Positions 1 through 9,800 of a DNA stretch of 64,000 nt are shown piece by piece. The stretch is taken from the NCBI RefSeq assembly GCF_019091455.1, contig NZ_JAGXJN010000003.1, forward strand, positions 116,558 through 180,557, given 5' to 3'. Position 1 is the stretch's first letter, and the number at the start of each line of letters is the position of its first letter. The notes below the pieces were generated by a model that worked only from the letters and a program-made list of their open reading frames with translations, did no database searches and was not told the origin of the DNA. The DNA comes from Chitinophaga sp. GbtcB8. Its GTDB lineage: Bacteria > Bacteroidota > Bacteroidia > Chitinophagales > Chitinophagaceae. The position numbers were made by a program, and so were the translations under genes.

Positions 1-2091
1 GGCGACGGCTGGGCCTATACCTTCGATGCTGAAAAGCTGCGCGGGTTTAAACACACCCACCAGCCCAGCCCCTGGATCAACGACTATGGCCAGTTTGCCA
101 TAATGCCCATTACCGGCAAAATAGTTTTTAATGAAGATGAAAGGGCCAGCTGGTTCTCCCACAAGGCAGAAATAGCCCGCCCCTATTACTACAGCGTGTA
201 CCTGGCCGACCATGATGTGACCACCGAGATCACACCCACGGAAAGGGCTGCCCGCCTGCGTTTCACCTACCCCGCTACAGATAGCGCTTTTGTGGTGGTG
301 GATGCGCTGGACAAAGGCTCCTACATCAAGGTAATTCCCGGGGAGAATAAGATCATTGGTTATACCACCAAGAACAGCGGCGGTGTACCGGCTAACTTTA
401 AGAACTACTTTGTACTGTATTTTGATAAGCCCTTCACCTACCAGGCCACTTTTTCCAATAAAAAGCTGAACACCGGCGACCTGGAAGCAAAAGATAACCA
501 TGTAGGCGCCGTAATAGGTTTTAAAACCCGGCAGGGCGAGCAGGTGAATGTGAAAGTAGCATCTTCCTTCATCAGCCCTGAACAGGCAGAGCTGAACCTG
601 CAGCAGGAAATAGGCAGCAGCGATTTTGCCGCCATTGAACAAAAGGCCAAAGCCGCATGGAACAAGGAGCTGGGCCGCCTGGCAGTAGAAGGTGGTACGG
701 TAGATCAAACACGTACTTTCTACTCCTGCCTGTACCGCGCCATGCTGTTTCCCCGCAAGTTTTACGAAATGAATGCCAAAGGCCAGGTAATGCACTACAG
801 CCCTTATAATGGCGAGGTGCTGCCCGGTTATATGTTCACCGATAATGGTTTCTGGGATACTTTCCGCTCTGAGTTCCCCTTCTTTACACTCATGTATCCT
901 ACTATGGACGGGCACATTATGGAAGGGTTGGTGAATGCCTATAAAGAAAGCGGCTGGTTACCGGAATGGGCCAGCCCCGGGCACCGCGATTGTATGATCG
1001 GTTCCAACTCCGCCTCCATTATTGCCGATGCTTACCTGAAAGGCATTAAGAACTTTGATGTGAATACTGCTTACCAGGCTATTTTACACAACACGGAAAA
1101 CGAAGGACCTTTAACCTCCGTAGGCCGTAAAGGCGTGAAATACTACAATGAGCTGGGGTATGTACCTTATGATGTAGACATCAATGAGAATACCGCCCGT
1201 ACCCTCGAATATGCGTATGACGACTTTACCGTATACCAGCTGGCAAAAGCGCTGAAACGCCCGGCTGAAGAAGTAGCCCGTTTTGCCAAACGCTGCCAGA
1301 ACTACCGCAATGTTTTTGATCCGGAATCAAAGCTGATGCGCGGCAAGAACAAGGATGGTAAATTCCAGACACCGTTCAATCCCTTCAAATGGGGCGATGC
1401 CTTTACAGAAGGTAACAGCTGGCATTACAGCTGGTCTGTATTCCACGATGTACAGGGCCATATGGACCTGATGGGGGGCCGCGATGTATATGCAGGTATG
1501 CTGGATTCTGTTTTCAAAATGCGTCCGGTGTTTGATGATAGCTACTACGGTGGCGTAATTCATGAGATCCGTGAAATGCAGATCATGAACATGGGCCAGT
1601 ATGCGCACGGCAACCAGCCCATTCAGCACATGATATACCTGTACAACTATGCCGGCCAGCCCTGGAAATCACAGTACTGGCTGCGCGAGGTAATGAACCG
1701 CCTGTACCTGCCTACACCGGATGGTTATTGCGGGGATGAGGATAACGGCCAAACCTCCGCCTGGTATGTATTTACCGCGCTGGGTTTTTATCCTGTTTGT
1801 CCGGGTACACAGCAGTACGTGATTGGCGCACCGCTGTTCAAAAAAGCAACGGTGACCATGGAAGATGGTAAAAAGCTGGTGATCACCGCTCCGCAGAATA
1901 ATGCAGATAACCGTTATGTGCAGGATGTGAAAGTGAACGGGCAGCCGTACACGAAGAACTGGTTTGCACACAGCGCGCTGCAGCAGGGTGGTACCATTAA
2001 CTTTAACATGAGCGCTACGCCTAACAAAAGCAGGGGCACCGCCCCGGCCGCCGCGCCTTACTCCTTCTCCCGCGATGAGAAGCTGAAATAA
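1..2091 (+). CDS. GH92 family glycosidase (alpha-mannosidase-like), 5' end outside window
   Basis: Family 92 glycosidases are calcium-dependent exo-acting, mostly alpha-mannosidases, secreted or periplasmic. The reading frame is open from base 1, and the text before the first ATG (103) already matches the family (GFKHTHQPSPW near the start), so the gene is cut by the window edge and lacks its signal peptide and first part. The catalytic half is intact: a GDEDNGQTSAWYVF stretch around 1727-1770 carries the paired aspartates that bind calcium/activate water, and YLYNYAGQPWKSQYW follows the substrate-binding loop. Odd point: the usual GNEP motif, whose Glu is the general acid, reads GNQP here (Gln codon at 1615-1617). 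From memory, GH92 members with this Gln act on mannose-phosphate linkages rather than plain mannosides. A 17-bp hairpin follows the stop. Confidence 0.93.
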   Translation, partial: GDGWAYTFDAEKLRGFKHTHQPSPWINDYGQFAIMPITGKIVFNEDERASWFSHKAEIARPYYYSVYLADHDVTTEITPTERAARLRFTYPATDSAFVVVDALDKGSYIKVIPGENKIIGYTTKNSGGVPANFKNYFVLYFDKPFTYQATFSNKKLNTGDLEAKDNHVGAVIGFKTRQGEQVNVKVASSFISPEQAELNLQQEIGSSDFAAIEQKAKAAWNKELGRLAVEGGTVDQTRTFYSCLYRAMLFPRKFYEMNAKGQVMHYSPYNGEVLPGYMFTDNGFWDTFRSEFPFFTLMYPTMDGHIMEGLVNAYKESGWLPEWASPGHRDCMIGSNSASIIADAYLKGIKNFDVNTAYQAILHNTENEGPLTSVGRKGVKYYNELGYVPYDVDINENTARTLEYAYDDFTVYQLAKALKRPAEEVARFAKRCQNYRNVFDPESKLMRGKNKDGKFQTPFNPFKWGDAFTEGNSWHYSWSVFHDVQGHMDLMGGRDVYAGMLDSVFKMRPVFDDSYYGGVIHEIREMQIMNMGQYAHGNQPIQHMIYLYNYAGQPWKSQYWLREVMNRLYLPTPDGYCGDEDNGQTSAWYVFTALGFYPVCPGTQQYVIGAPLFKKATVTMEDGKKLVITAPQNNADNRYVQDVKVNGQPYTKNWFAHSALQQGGTINFNMSATPNKSRGTAPAAAPYSFSRDEKLK

Positions 2092-2111
2092 TTCTTACTT
2101 TTGTAATACTG

Positions 2112-2164
2112 TTTGAGGGTTTGATGAATGGGTATACTAATAGCCCATTCATCAAACCCTTAAA
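2112..2164 (+). terminator. Perfect 17-bp hairpin after GH92 gene
   Basis: Arms 2116-2132 and 2144-2160 are exactly complementary with an 11-nt loop, and A/T pairs extend the stem outward. There is only a short U-poor tail, so it may be a terminator or mRNA 3'-end stabiliser between the GH92 gene and the ABC transporter gene. Confidence 0.6.
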
Positions 2165-2197
2165 TATTACACCATTTAACCGTCTTAACTATTCAGC

Positions 2198-3976
2198 ATG
2201 GGAAACCCTTATATATCATTATTGAGCACGGCATGGCGTTTTGCGCGCCAGGAGCGGAAGAAGTATGTACTGGTATATGTCATGTTCCTGTGCTCCAATA
2301 TTGCCGCTTCCCTTACACCTTTTATTTTCGGCTGGTTTATTGGACAGGTACAGCGGGATACGGCCCGGGTATGGCATTACACCCTGTTGTACGCAGGCGG
2401 TTATTTCTTACTGAAGCTCACGGAGTGGTCTTTTCACGGCCCGGCCCGTGTAATGGAGCGGCAGCTGGCCTTTAACCTGAGCCGCAACTTTTTGCAGGAA
2501 CGTTATCACCAGGCCTTACACCTGCCGGTAAAATGGCACCAGGATCATCACAGCGGCGCCACCATTAACCGCATTCGCAAGGCATATGAAGCATTAAGAG
2601 AATTTTTTGACCGGGGTTTTATGTACATGCATGCGCTGGCCAAATTCTTTTTTTCCGTAGCGGCCATGCTTTATTTTTCCCCGTTGTATGGCTGTATTGG
2701 TATACTGCTGGGCGCTTTCACCATCTGGATCATCTTCCGGTTCGATAAACCTTTCATCCGCACGCTGGACCAGGTGAATGAGCGGGAGCACGTAGTATCC
2801 TCTACTTTGTTTGATAGTTTATCCAACATCATGACGGTGATCACCCTGCGGCTGGAAAAAAGTATGGAAAGCGGCCTGCTGAAAAAAGTGCAGCATATTG
2901 CCAGCCCTTTCCGCAAAAATGTAAAGATCAATGAATGGAAATGGTTTTGTGCAGATATGATGGTAACGCTGATCTACTGCGTAATTGCCGCCGGTTATGT
3001 GTACCAGCACTGGGAGCCGGGCAAGGTATTTTATGTAGCCGGCCTGGTTACCTTGCTGGGATATGTAAACCAGTTCACCAGCGTGTTCCATGATATAGCC
3101 TGGCAGTACACGGATATTGTGCAGTATAACACCTACGTACAAACGGCCGGCAATATTAAAGAAGCTTACCTGCAGCAGCACCGCCCGGATGCGCCTACAG
3201 ACCTGCCGGAGAAATGGCGGACCATACAGATTAAAGAGCTGAGCTTCTCACACCGGGAGCAGTATGATGCGGAACATGCGCCGCAAAGCCTGCACCGTTT
3301 GAATATTACCATTGGCCGCGGCAAACGTATTGCGCTGATAGGGGAGAGCGGCAGCGGTAAAAGTACCCTGCTCTCTTTATTAAGAGGCTTGTACAACCCG
3401 CAGCCGGGCATGGAATTAACGGTAGATGGTAAGCCATACGGGCTGGATACGATCAATGAAACAGTAACCCTGTTCCCGCAGGAACCGGAGATCTTTGAAA
3501 ATACCATTGCCTATAACGTTACGCTGGGCCTGCCTTTCAGCGAGGAGGATATTTTGAGCGTATGCGAAAGCGCACATTTTACAGATGTGATACAGCAGCT
3601 GCCGCAGGGACTGGGATCAGACATCCGGGAAAAGGGGGTGAACCTTTCCGGTGGCCAGAAACAACGCCTGGCGCTGGCCCGCGGCATTTTAGCCGCCCGG
3701 GAAAGCGAGCTGGTATTGCTGGATGAGCCCACCAGCAGCGTGGATCCTAAAACGGAAGCCATGATCTATGATAAGCTGTTCAAAGCATTTGCAGATAAAG
3801 CCCTTATTTCCTCCATGCACCGCCTGCACCTGCTGGGGCAGTTTGATTACGTATATATCTTACGCCAGGGGCATATTGTAGATGAAGGCACCTTTGAACA
3901 TTTGCGGGATAACAGCCCCATTTTCCAGGAGCTTTGGAAACACCAGAAAGATACTATTGGCAAACATTACCAGTAA
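2198..3976 (+). CDS. ABC transporter, fused permease/ATPase half-transporter
   Basis: An inner-membrane exporter-type half transporter (592 aa) expected to work as a homodimer. The first ~320 residues hold the six-helix transmembrane domain (hydrophobic stretches near residues 20-50, 60-80, 150-185 and 250-300). The ATPase domain follows with Walker A GESGSGKST at about 382, Q-loop FPQEPEIF, signature LSGGQKQR, Walker B LVLLDEP and an H-loop histidine (SSMHRLHLL), so it should be active. Starts at ATG 2198, ~35 bp after a hairpin. It is followed closely by an amidase lipoprotein gene, but nothing in the sequence reveals the cargo. Confidence 0.9.
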   Translation: MGNPYISLLSTAWRFARQERKKYVLVYVMFLCSNIAASLTPFIFGWFIGQVQRDTARVWHYTLLYAGGYFLLKLTEWSFHGPARVMERQLAFNLSRNFLQERYHQALHLPVKWHQDHHSGATINRIRKAYEALREFFDRGFMYMHALAKFFFSVAAMLYFSPLYGCIGILLGAFTIWIIFRFDKPFIRTLDQVNEREHVVSSTLFDSLSNIMTVITLRLEKSMESGLLKKVQHIASPFRKNVKINEWKWFCADMMVTLIYCVIAAGYVYQHWEPGKVFYVAGLVTLLGYVNQFTSVFHDIAWQYTDIVQYNTYVQTAGNIKEAYLQQHRPDAPTDLPEKWRTIQIKELSFSHREQYDAEHAPQSLHRLNITIGRGKRIALIGESGSGKSTLLSLLRGLYNPQPGMELTVDGKPYGLDTINETVTLFPQEPEIFENTIAYNVTLGLPFSEEDILSVCESAHFTDVIQQLPQGLGSDIREKGVNLSGGQKQRLALARGILAARESELVLLDEPTSSVDPKTEAMIYDKLFKAFADKALISSMHRLHLLGQFDYVYILRQGHIVDEGTFEHLRDNSPIFQELWKHQKDTIGKHYQ

Positions 3977-4068
3977 CCGAACTTTTTGGCATAACATTGG
4001 TTTTAATAGCGGTGAAAGGCGTATATGCTTTGCCTTTCACCCTTCACTTTTTTACAAAAAGTACAATT

Positions 4069-4893
4069 ATGATGATCCGCGTTCTGGTACTTATCACGTT
4101 CATCGCATGTATCTATAGCTGCGCCAGCTCACCATACAGGGCTACCAATAAAGTGCATAAACAGCAGGTAAAAGCTTTTTCAAAAGTATTACGCCAGCCC
4201 CCGGCGCCGGTGTTTATTGATTCCGTGCAGAATGTTACCTGGTGGGCCGGTACAACTAATTTCAGTATCCGCAAACCTAATTATGTGATCATTCACCATA
4301 CCGCGCAAAACAGCTGTGAGCAAACGTTGCGCACCTTTACTATGCCCAGCACACAGGTGAGCGCGCATTACGTAATTTGCCGGGATGGGGTAGTGCATCA
4401 AATGCTGAATGATTACCTGCGGGCCTGGCATGGCGGCGCATCCAAATGGGGCAGCCTTACGGATGTTAACTCATCGTCCATAGGTATAGAGGTAGATAAT
4501 AATGGTTTTGAGCCCTTTCCCCCGCAGCAGATCCGCAGCCTGATGATCTTACTGGATACGCTGCGGCACCGGTATACGATCCCTGCTGCGAATATTATTG
4601 GTCATGGCGATATTGCACCTGGCCGCAAAGTGGATCCCAGCGCGTATTTCCCCTGGCAGCAGCTGGCGGAAAAAGGTTTTGGCCTTTGGTATGGGGATAC
4701 TACTAATATTGTAGTACCGGATAATTTTAACAACCTGCAGGGATTGCGGATCATAGGTTATAATGTAAAAGACAGTGTAGCCGCTATTAGCGCATTTAAA
4801 CGGCATTGGATCCCGGCTGATTCCCTGACACGTGATACCTTAAGTATGGGAGAAAGAAAGATCCTGTATAGTATTATGGAGCAGAGCCAATAA
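4069..4893 (+). CDS. N-acetylmuramoyl-L-alanine amidase lipoprotein (AmpD/amidase_2 type)
   Basis: A 274-residue cell-wall amidase predicted to be lipid-anchored: MMIRVLVLITFIACIYSC gives a signal peptide ending in a Cys lipobox. The amidase_2 fold is evident from NYVIIHHTAQ (zinc His pair), AHYVICRDGVVHQM, AWHGGAS, SSIGIEV and GHGDIAPGRKVDPS (second zinc His and the Asp of the site). It would cleave the MurNAc-L-Ala bond of peptidoglycan or its fragments in the periplasm. The frame is open upstream to 3934, inside the ABC gene, but the lipoprotein signal begins only at 4069, so I place the start there, 92 bp after the ABC stop. A role in wall recycling is inferred from the family. Confidence 0.9.
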   Translation: MMIRVLVLITFIACIYSCASSPYRATNKVHKQQVKAFSKVLRQPPAPVFIDSVQNVTWWAGTTNFSIRKPNYVIIHHTAQNSCEQTLRTFTMPSTQVSAHYVICRDGVVHQMLNDYLRAWHGGASKWGSLTDVNSSSIGIEVDNNGFEPFPPQQIRSLMILLDTLRHRYTIPAANIIGHGDIAPGRKVDPSAYFPWQQLAEKGFGLWYGDTTNIVVPDNFNNLQGLRIIGYNVKDSVAAISAFKRHWIPADSLTRDTLSMGERKILYSIMEQSQ

Positions 4894-4926
4894 AAGGTTA
4901 TCTTTATGTTGTAAGCCCTCAAACCT

Positions 4927-6510
4927 ATGCATGACAGATATTATTCGGCTGTAAATCCCTCCGGCCGCTCCGCACAGGAAGCTATTGGCACTGCAGGTGT
5001 GCAGCGCAAAGCAGTTGTATTTACACCCGCGCAACATAATAATGCAGGTTTAGTGAAAGCATCTCCTGCAAGACCGCAGCCATTGCAATTTATACCGCAG
5101 TTAAAACAGAGTTCAGGTGAGCAGCTGCCGGGCCGTTTTACATTACCAGCCGGGCCGGTGGTGCAGCGTAAAATAGGCGCTGAAATAGAAGTAAAAGGGC
5201 AATTGACTTATACCAGCCCGGAAAACTTTGCCCAGGGAACCTCTGTAGCTACCATGATGGTGAATGGACAGCCAACGGAAATTCACCTGGAACATCCTAA
5301 GAAACTAGACGATACTAACGGGATAGCTACACTGGAATTTGCTACCGGTAAATATAATCAGCCCGATGTTGCGTTAAACTCTGCGCTGGCAGAAGGTACC
5401 AGGGAGATCAGCAGTGCAGCAGGCGCCCTGACGCAAGGCCAAACGGTGCCACTCACCAGCATGCAGGGAATTGCCTTAACAGCAGACGGTCTGAAGATGA
5501 ACGAGGGCGCGGGCCCGCAGGTGATCATCAATCAAAAAACAGGATCCTTCCAGGTGAATGTTTCTCCTACAAAAGAAAGCGCTATTGACCTGCATGAATA
5601 CCTGGATATGAACCAGGGCGTATCCCAATCTATTGTAGACAACAGTTATAAGGTAGATAAGCGGCCGTCCGCGCAGCCCAGGGATATGGCTGTTCTTTTC
5701 ACCAATGAAGTATATAAAATAATAGTAGACATCATTGAAAAATCTGTGGAGGCTACTACACCCATGCCGCCTTACCTGAAAGCCGCCATCCGTACCATGG
5801 CAGATATAGCTACTGTGTACTGGGGCAGAATAGAAGAATCCCTGAACCCTGAGGGGATAGATACTAATATCGAGAAGAACAGGTTCCCGGTAAATACCCG
5901 TACAGATATTGAAGCTTTATGGCGGGAAACATTAAAGGACCCAACAGTATCAGCCTGGATAAATGGCAGGAACATGGATAAGGAGCTGCTGAGCGGGTTT
6001 GAGCAGGCATTACCGGAAATGCTGAAAGAGAAGTATGCTTTGCGGCGGGAGAAAGAGGTAACAGGATATTCAAATGAAGTGCGGGCAAAGGAATTAGAAG
6101 GGGAACAGAAGCTGTACTTGCGGCTATTTATGTTAAACCAAACTGAAGAATTAAATAGGAAGCTTACAGAGATCGCTATAGAGCTGAAGTCATTAATGGT
6201 AACTGATGTGCAGGTAACTGATAAGGGCGACGAGATGATTGGCCAAACCATGAACGCTTTAAATGCTGTATTAAAGAGAAATCTGTTATTGCTTGCACCA
6301 AGAAAGAAGGATGATCCCCGGCGTGAGATACCCGCTATTCTTCCAAAAGAAAGAACAGACACTACTTATGTAGATATAGATGAGGAAGCGCCGGCCGGCG
6401 TAAAAGAAGTGAGGGATCCCTTCAGGTTTGGCGACCTGAGCTTCGGCGCCTGGAAAGATGCCGTCATCTTCTATGAAGCAGAATTAGCAAAGGCTGGTGT
6501 AAAATATTGA
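4927..6510 (+). CDS. Unrecognised protein with VQRK motifs (contractile-injection cargo-like)
   Basis: A 527-residue protein I cannot assign to a known enzyme. It has no signal peptide. The N-terminal ~75 residues are low in structure and carry two VQRK motifs (GVQRKAVVF near residue 24, PVVQRKIGAEIE near 77), a hallmark of the DUF4157-rich proteins often found with extracellular contractile injection systems in Bacteroidota. The IGAEIE segment with a later ATLEFATGKY weakly recalls the GxEIEF and ELVTP motifs of amidoligases; this is only a resemblance. The C-terminal half is rich in charged helices (residues ~250-460). It lies 33 bp after the amidase gene on the same strand. No other injection-system gene is visible, so it is an orphan here. 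Confidence 0.6.
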   Translation: MHDRYYSAVNPSGRSAQEAIGTAGVQRKAVVFTPAQHNNAGLVKASPARPQPLQFIPQLKQSSGEQLPGRFTLPAGPVVQRKIGAEIEVKGQLTYTSPENFAQGTSVATMMVNGQPTEIHLEHPKKLDDTNGIATLEFATGKYNQPDVALNSALAEGTREISSAAGALTQGQTVPLTSMQGIALTADGLKMNEGAGPQVIINQKTGSFQVNVSPTKESAIDLHEYLDMNQGVSQSIVDNSYKVDKRPSAQPRDMAVLFTNEVYKIIVDIIEKSVEATTPMPPYLKAAIRTMADIATVYWGRIEESLNPEGIDTNIEKNRFPVNTRTDIEALWRETLKDPTVSAWINGRNMDKELLSGFEQALPEMLKEKYALRREKEVTGYSNEVRAKELEGEQKLYLRLFMLNQTEELNRKLTEIAIELKSLMVTDVQVTDKGDEMIGQTMNALNAVLKRNLLLLAPRKKDDPRREIPAILPKERTDTTYVDIDEEAPAGVKEVRDPFRFGDLSFGAWKDAVIFYEAELAKAGVKY

Positions 6511-6823
6511 TACTTCTATTTAGTCTATAGTGTTTGTAGAATAATAAATTATTACTACTTTTGAGCCAGGAAACTAAATCCAGGCCATAAAATGACGACT
6601 GATACGGTGCACACCGGCAGGGGCATATCCCTTGTATTTTACTGTAGCCAACATCACAATTACATTTCAGGCGCCTTCATACATCGCTGTATGCCCTGTC
6701 AGGGCTGGCGTTAACAACATGTATATAATCTAATCTGATACAAGCGCTGCAGGCGCTTCTTTGCGGTGATCGCCGCAACACAATTCCTATTGTCGTGAAC
6801 AATCAATTAAAACCAGTTTTATC
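6511..6823 (+). promoter_or_regulatory. Promoter and structured 5' leader of the susC-like gene
   Basis: A 313-bp gap without a gene. A textbook Bacteroidota promoter lies at 6533-6563: TTTG, 19-bp spacer, TACTTTTG. That puts the transcript start near 6568 and leaves a leader of about 255 nt. The leader can form a three-way junction (outer stem 6672-6675/6707-6710, inner stems 6678-6682/6689-6693 and 6694-6697/6701-6704) and two hairpins near the gene (6742-6747/6753-6758 and 6761-6766/6773-6778). No known riboswitch consensus was recognised. Confidence 0.6.
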
Positions 6824-9800
6824 ATGAAATTTTTACACACCATCGTATTGCTGTCCGTGCTGCTGTTGGTACAGCAGGCCGTTTACGGGCAGGATACAAA
6901 GATCACGGGGGTGGTCACTTTTAAAGCGGATGCACAGCGCGTGCCCGGCGCCGTAGTTACGGTAAAGGGTAGTAGCAAAGGCACGCAAACAGATGCGGAT
7001 GGGAAATATTCTATCTCCGCCAAAGCAAATGATACGCTGCACTTTTCCTACATTGGTTATACCGGGGTGGATATAGCGGTAAATGATACACGTGTTATTA
7101 ACGTAGCGCTGGAAAGTTCAGAAAGCCGTTTACAGGAAGTAGTAGTAACGGCGCTGGGCATTTCCCGTGAAAAAAGATCATTGGGATATGCCGTACAGGA
7201 GCTGAAATCCCGCGACATTACCGAGGCGCGCGAAACGAATTTAGTGAACGCGCTATCCGGTAAAATAGCCGGCGTAAATATCACCAACAGCCAGGGTAAT
7301 CTGGGATCTTCCCGCATTGTGATCCGTGGCGAAACCTCTATTGCAGGTAACAACCAGCCCTTGTTTGTGCTGGATGGTATTCCCATAGATAATAGCCAGC
7401 TGGGTGTTGGTATTGCTACCGCCCGCGATTTTCCCAATGCTATTTCTGACCTGAATCCGGATGATATTGAATCCATAAGCGTGCTGAAAGGCCCTAATGC
7501 AGCGGCTTTGTACGGCTCCCGCGCAGCAAACGGCGTGCTGGTGTTAAAAACAAAAACAGGCCGCGGTGCAAAGGGCTTAGGTATTACGGTTAATTCCAGC
7601 GCTACTATGCAAACGCTGCTTACCTTACCTAAATACCAGAATGCTTATGGCCAGGGTTCCGGCGGGCAGTTTGATTATGTTGATGGTAAAGGAGGAGGAA
7701 TTAACGATGGGGTGGATGAAAGCTGGGGCCCCGCGTTGGACGGGCGTCTTATCCGCCAGTTCTTCTCTAACGGCCAGCCTGCGCCCTGGGTAGCGCATCC
7801 TGATAATGTGCGCGACTTTTACGAAACCGGTTATACGCTGAACAATGGTTTGTCTGTTGCCGGTACAAATGATAAGCTGGATTACCGCTTCTCTTACAAC
7901 AATGCCAAACAAACCGGCCTGTTACCCAACACCGGTATAACCCGCAACACCTTTACATTTAACAGCACTTACCGCATAGCGCCTAAGCTTACACTGAGCA
8001 CTTATGGCAGCTACATTCGCGGTAATGCAGATAACCTGCCGGGTGTAGATGGTAAGCGTGCCAACAGCGTTACCCTGCAGTTCATTTGGTTTGGCCGCCA
8101 GGTAGATACCAGGCTGCTGCGCAACTATAAAGACGCCAGTGGCAATGATTATAACTGGAACCACAGCTATTACAGCAATCCCTACTGGATCCAGTATGAA
8201 AATACAGTAGCGCAAAACCGTAACCGTTTCTTTGGCAATGCGCGCCTCTCTTACCAGGTGCTGGATTGGTTAACCGCCAACCTGCGCGTAGGTACAGATT
8301 ATTATAACGACCGGCGTAGGTACAAGGTAGCTTATGGCTCCAACGGTACGCCTTATGGTTCATATACAGAAGATGCCTATGCTGTAACGGAAACCAATTC
8401 AGAATTTACGCTGAACGCCAACAAAAAGCTGAGCAGCGATTTTAACCTGGATGTGCTGGCAGGTGGTAACGTGCGTACCAACCAGCTGGAAAATAACTAC
8501 CAGCAGGCGCCCCGCCTGGCCGTGAAAGATGTGTACACGCTCAATAACTCCCGCGACCCGGTGATCTCCACCAACTACTTTTCAAAGCTGCGCGTATATA
8601 GCTTGTTCTCCTCTGCCCAGCTGGGTTTCCGGGACTATGCGTTCTTAAACCTTACGGCCCGTAACGACTGGTCATCTACCTTACCCAAAGGCAATAATTC
8701 CTATTTCTACCCTTCAGTAAATGCCAGCCTGGTGCTGAGCGAAGCGCTGCACATTCAAAGTAATGTGCTGTCCCTGCTGAAGATCCGCGGTGGCTGGGCG
8801 CAGGTAGGTAAGGATACAGATCCTTATCAGCTGATCAACACTTACCCGTTCAACCAGCCTTTTGATAATAATCCTTTATTAACAGTATCTGATAAATTCC
8901 TGAAGGATGATCTGAAGCCGGAGATCACTACCGCTACAGAGGTAGGTGCGGAAATCGGCCTGTTCAAAGACCGTGCACGGCTGGATGTTACGTACTACAA
9001 CTCCAACAGCTCTAACCAGATCCTGCTGGCAGATGTAAGCCCCACCACCGGTTACCTGAAAAAGCTCCTGAATGCCGGTAAGATCAATAACCACGGGATA
9101 GAAGTAACCCTGGGTTTAACACCGGTTAGCACGGCATCCGGTTTTCGTTGGGACGTGAACGTGAATTATTCCAGGAACGTAAGCAAGGTGGTGGAGCTGG
9201 ATAAAGATGGTTTCCTGAATGATTATGTACTGGGCAGCAGCGGCAACATACAGGTGCTGGCCAGCAAGGGACAACGTTACGGCGCTTTGTTCGGCAAGGC
9301 TTTCCTGCGGAATGACCAGGGACAGATAGTGGTGAATGCCGACGGCTCACCTGCCATTGATCCCAATAAAAAAATACTGGGTTATTATACACCCAAATGG
9401 ATCGGCAGCATCAATAACGTATTATCCTACAAAGGCATTAGCATCAGCTTTTTGATAGATACCAAACAAGGTGGCTCCATTTGGTCCGGTACCAACTATA
9501 CCGGCATTTATACTGGTGTGCTGGCAGAAAGCCTGCCTGGCCGCGATGCGGAACACGGTGGCTTGCCCTATTACTACCCGGGTAATGATAAAAAAGCTAC
9601 ACCCGTGCAGCTGGCAGATCATAATACCGGCGCACCGGGTGGTGCTACTGTATATCATGATGGTATGATCTTCAACGGCACAACCGCTGATGGTAAGCAG
9701 AACACTACCATTCTGCCTGCACAATCCTATTACAAAGCAGTATACAACAGCAGCCTGAATGAAAGCAGCGTGTACGACGCCTCCTTTATTAAGCTGCGCG

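Noticed and set aside
2176..2189. TTAAC pair just before the ABC transporter start as another phased regulator site
   Set aside because: Spacing is 9 bp rather than 11 and it stands alone next to the start codon; probably chance in AT-rich sequence.
3934..4068. Upstream extension of the amidase gene to ATG 3934
   Set aside because: It overlaps the end of the ABC gene and would bury a clear lipoprotein signal that begins at 4069.
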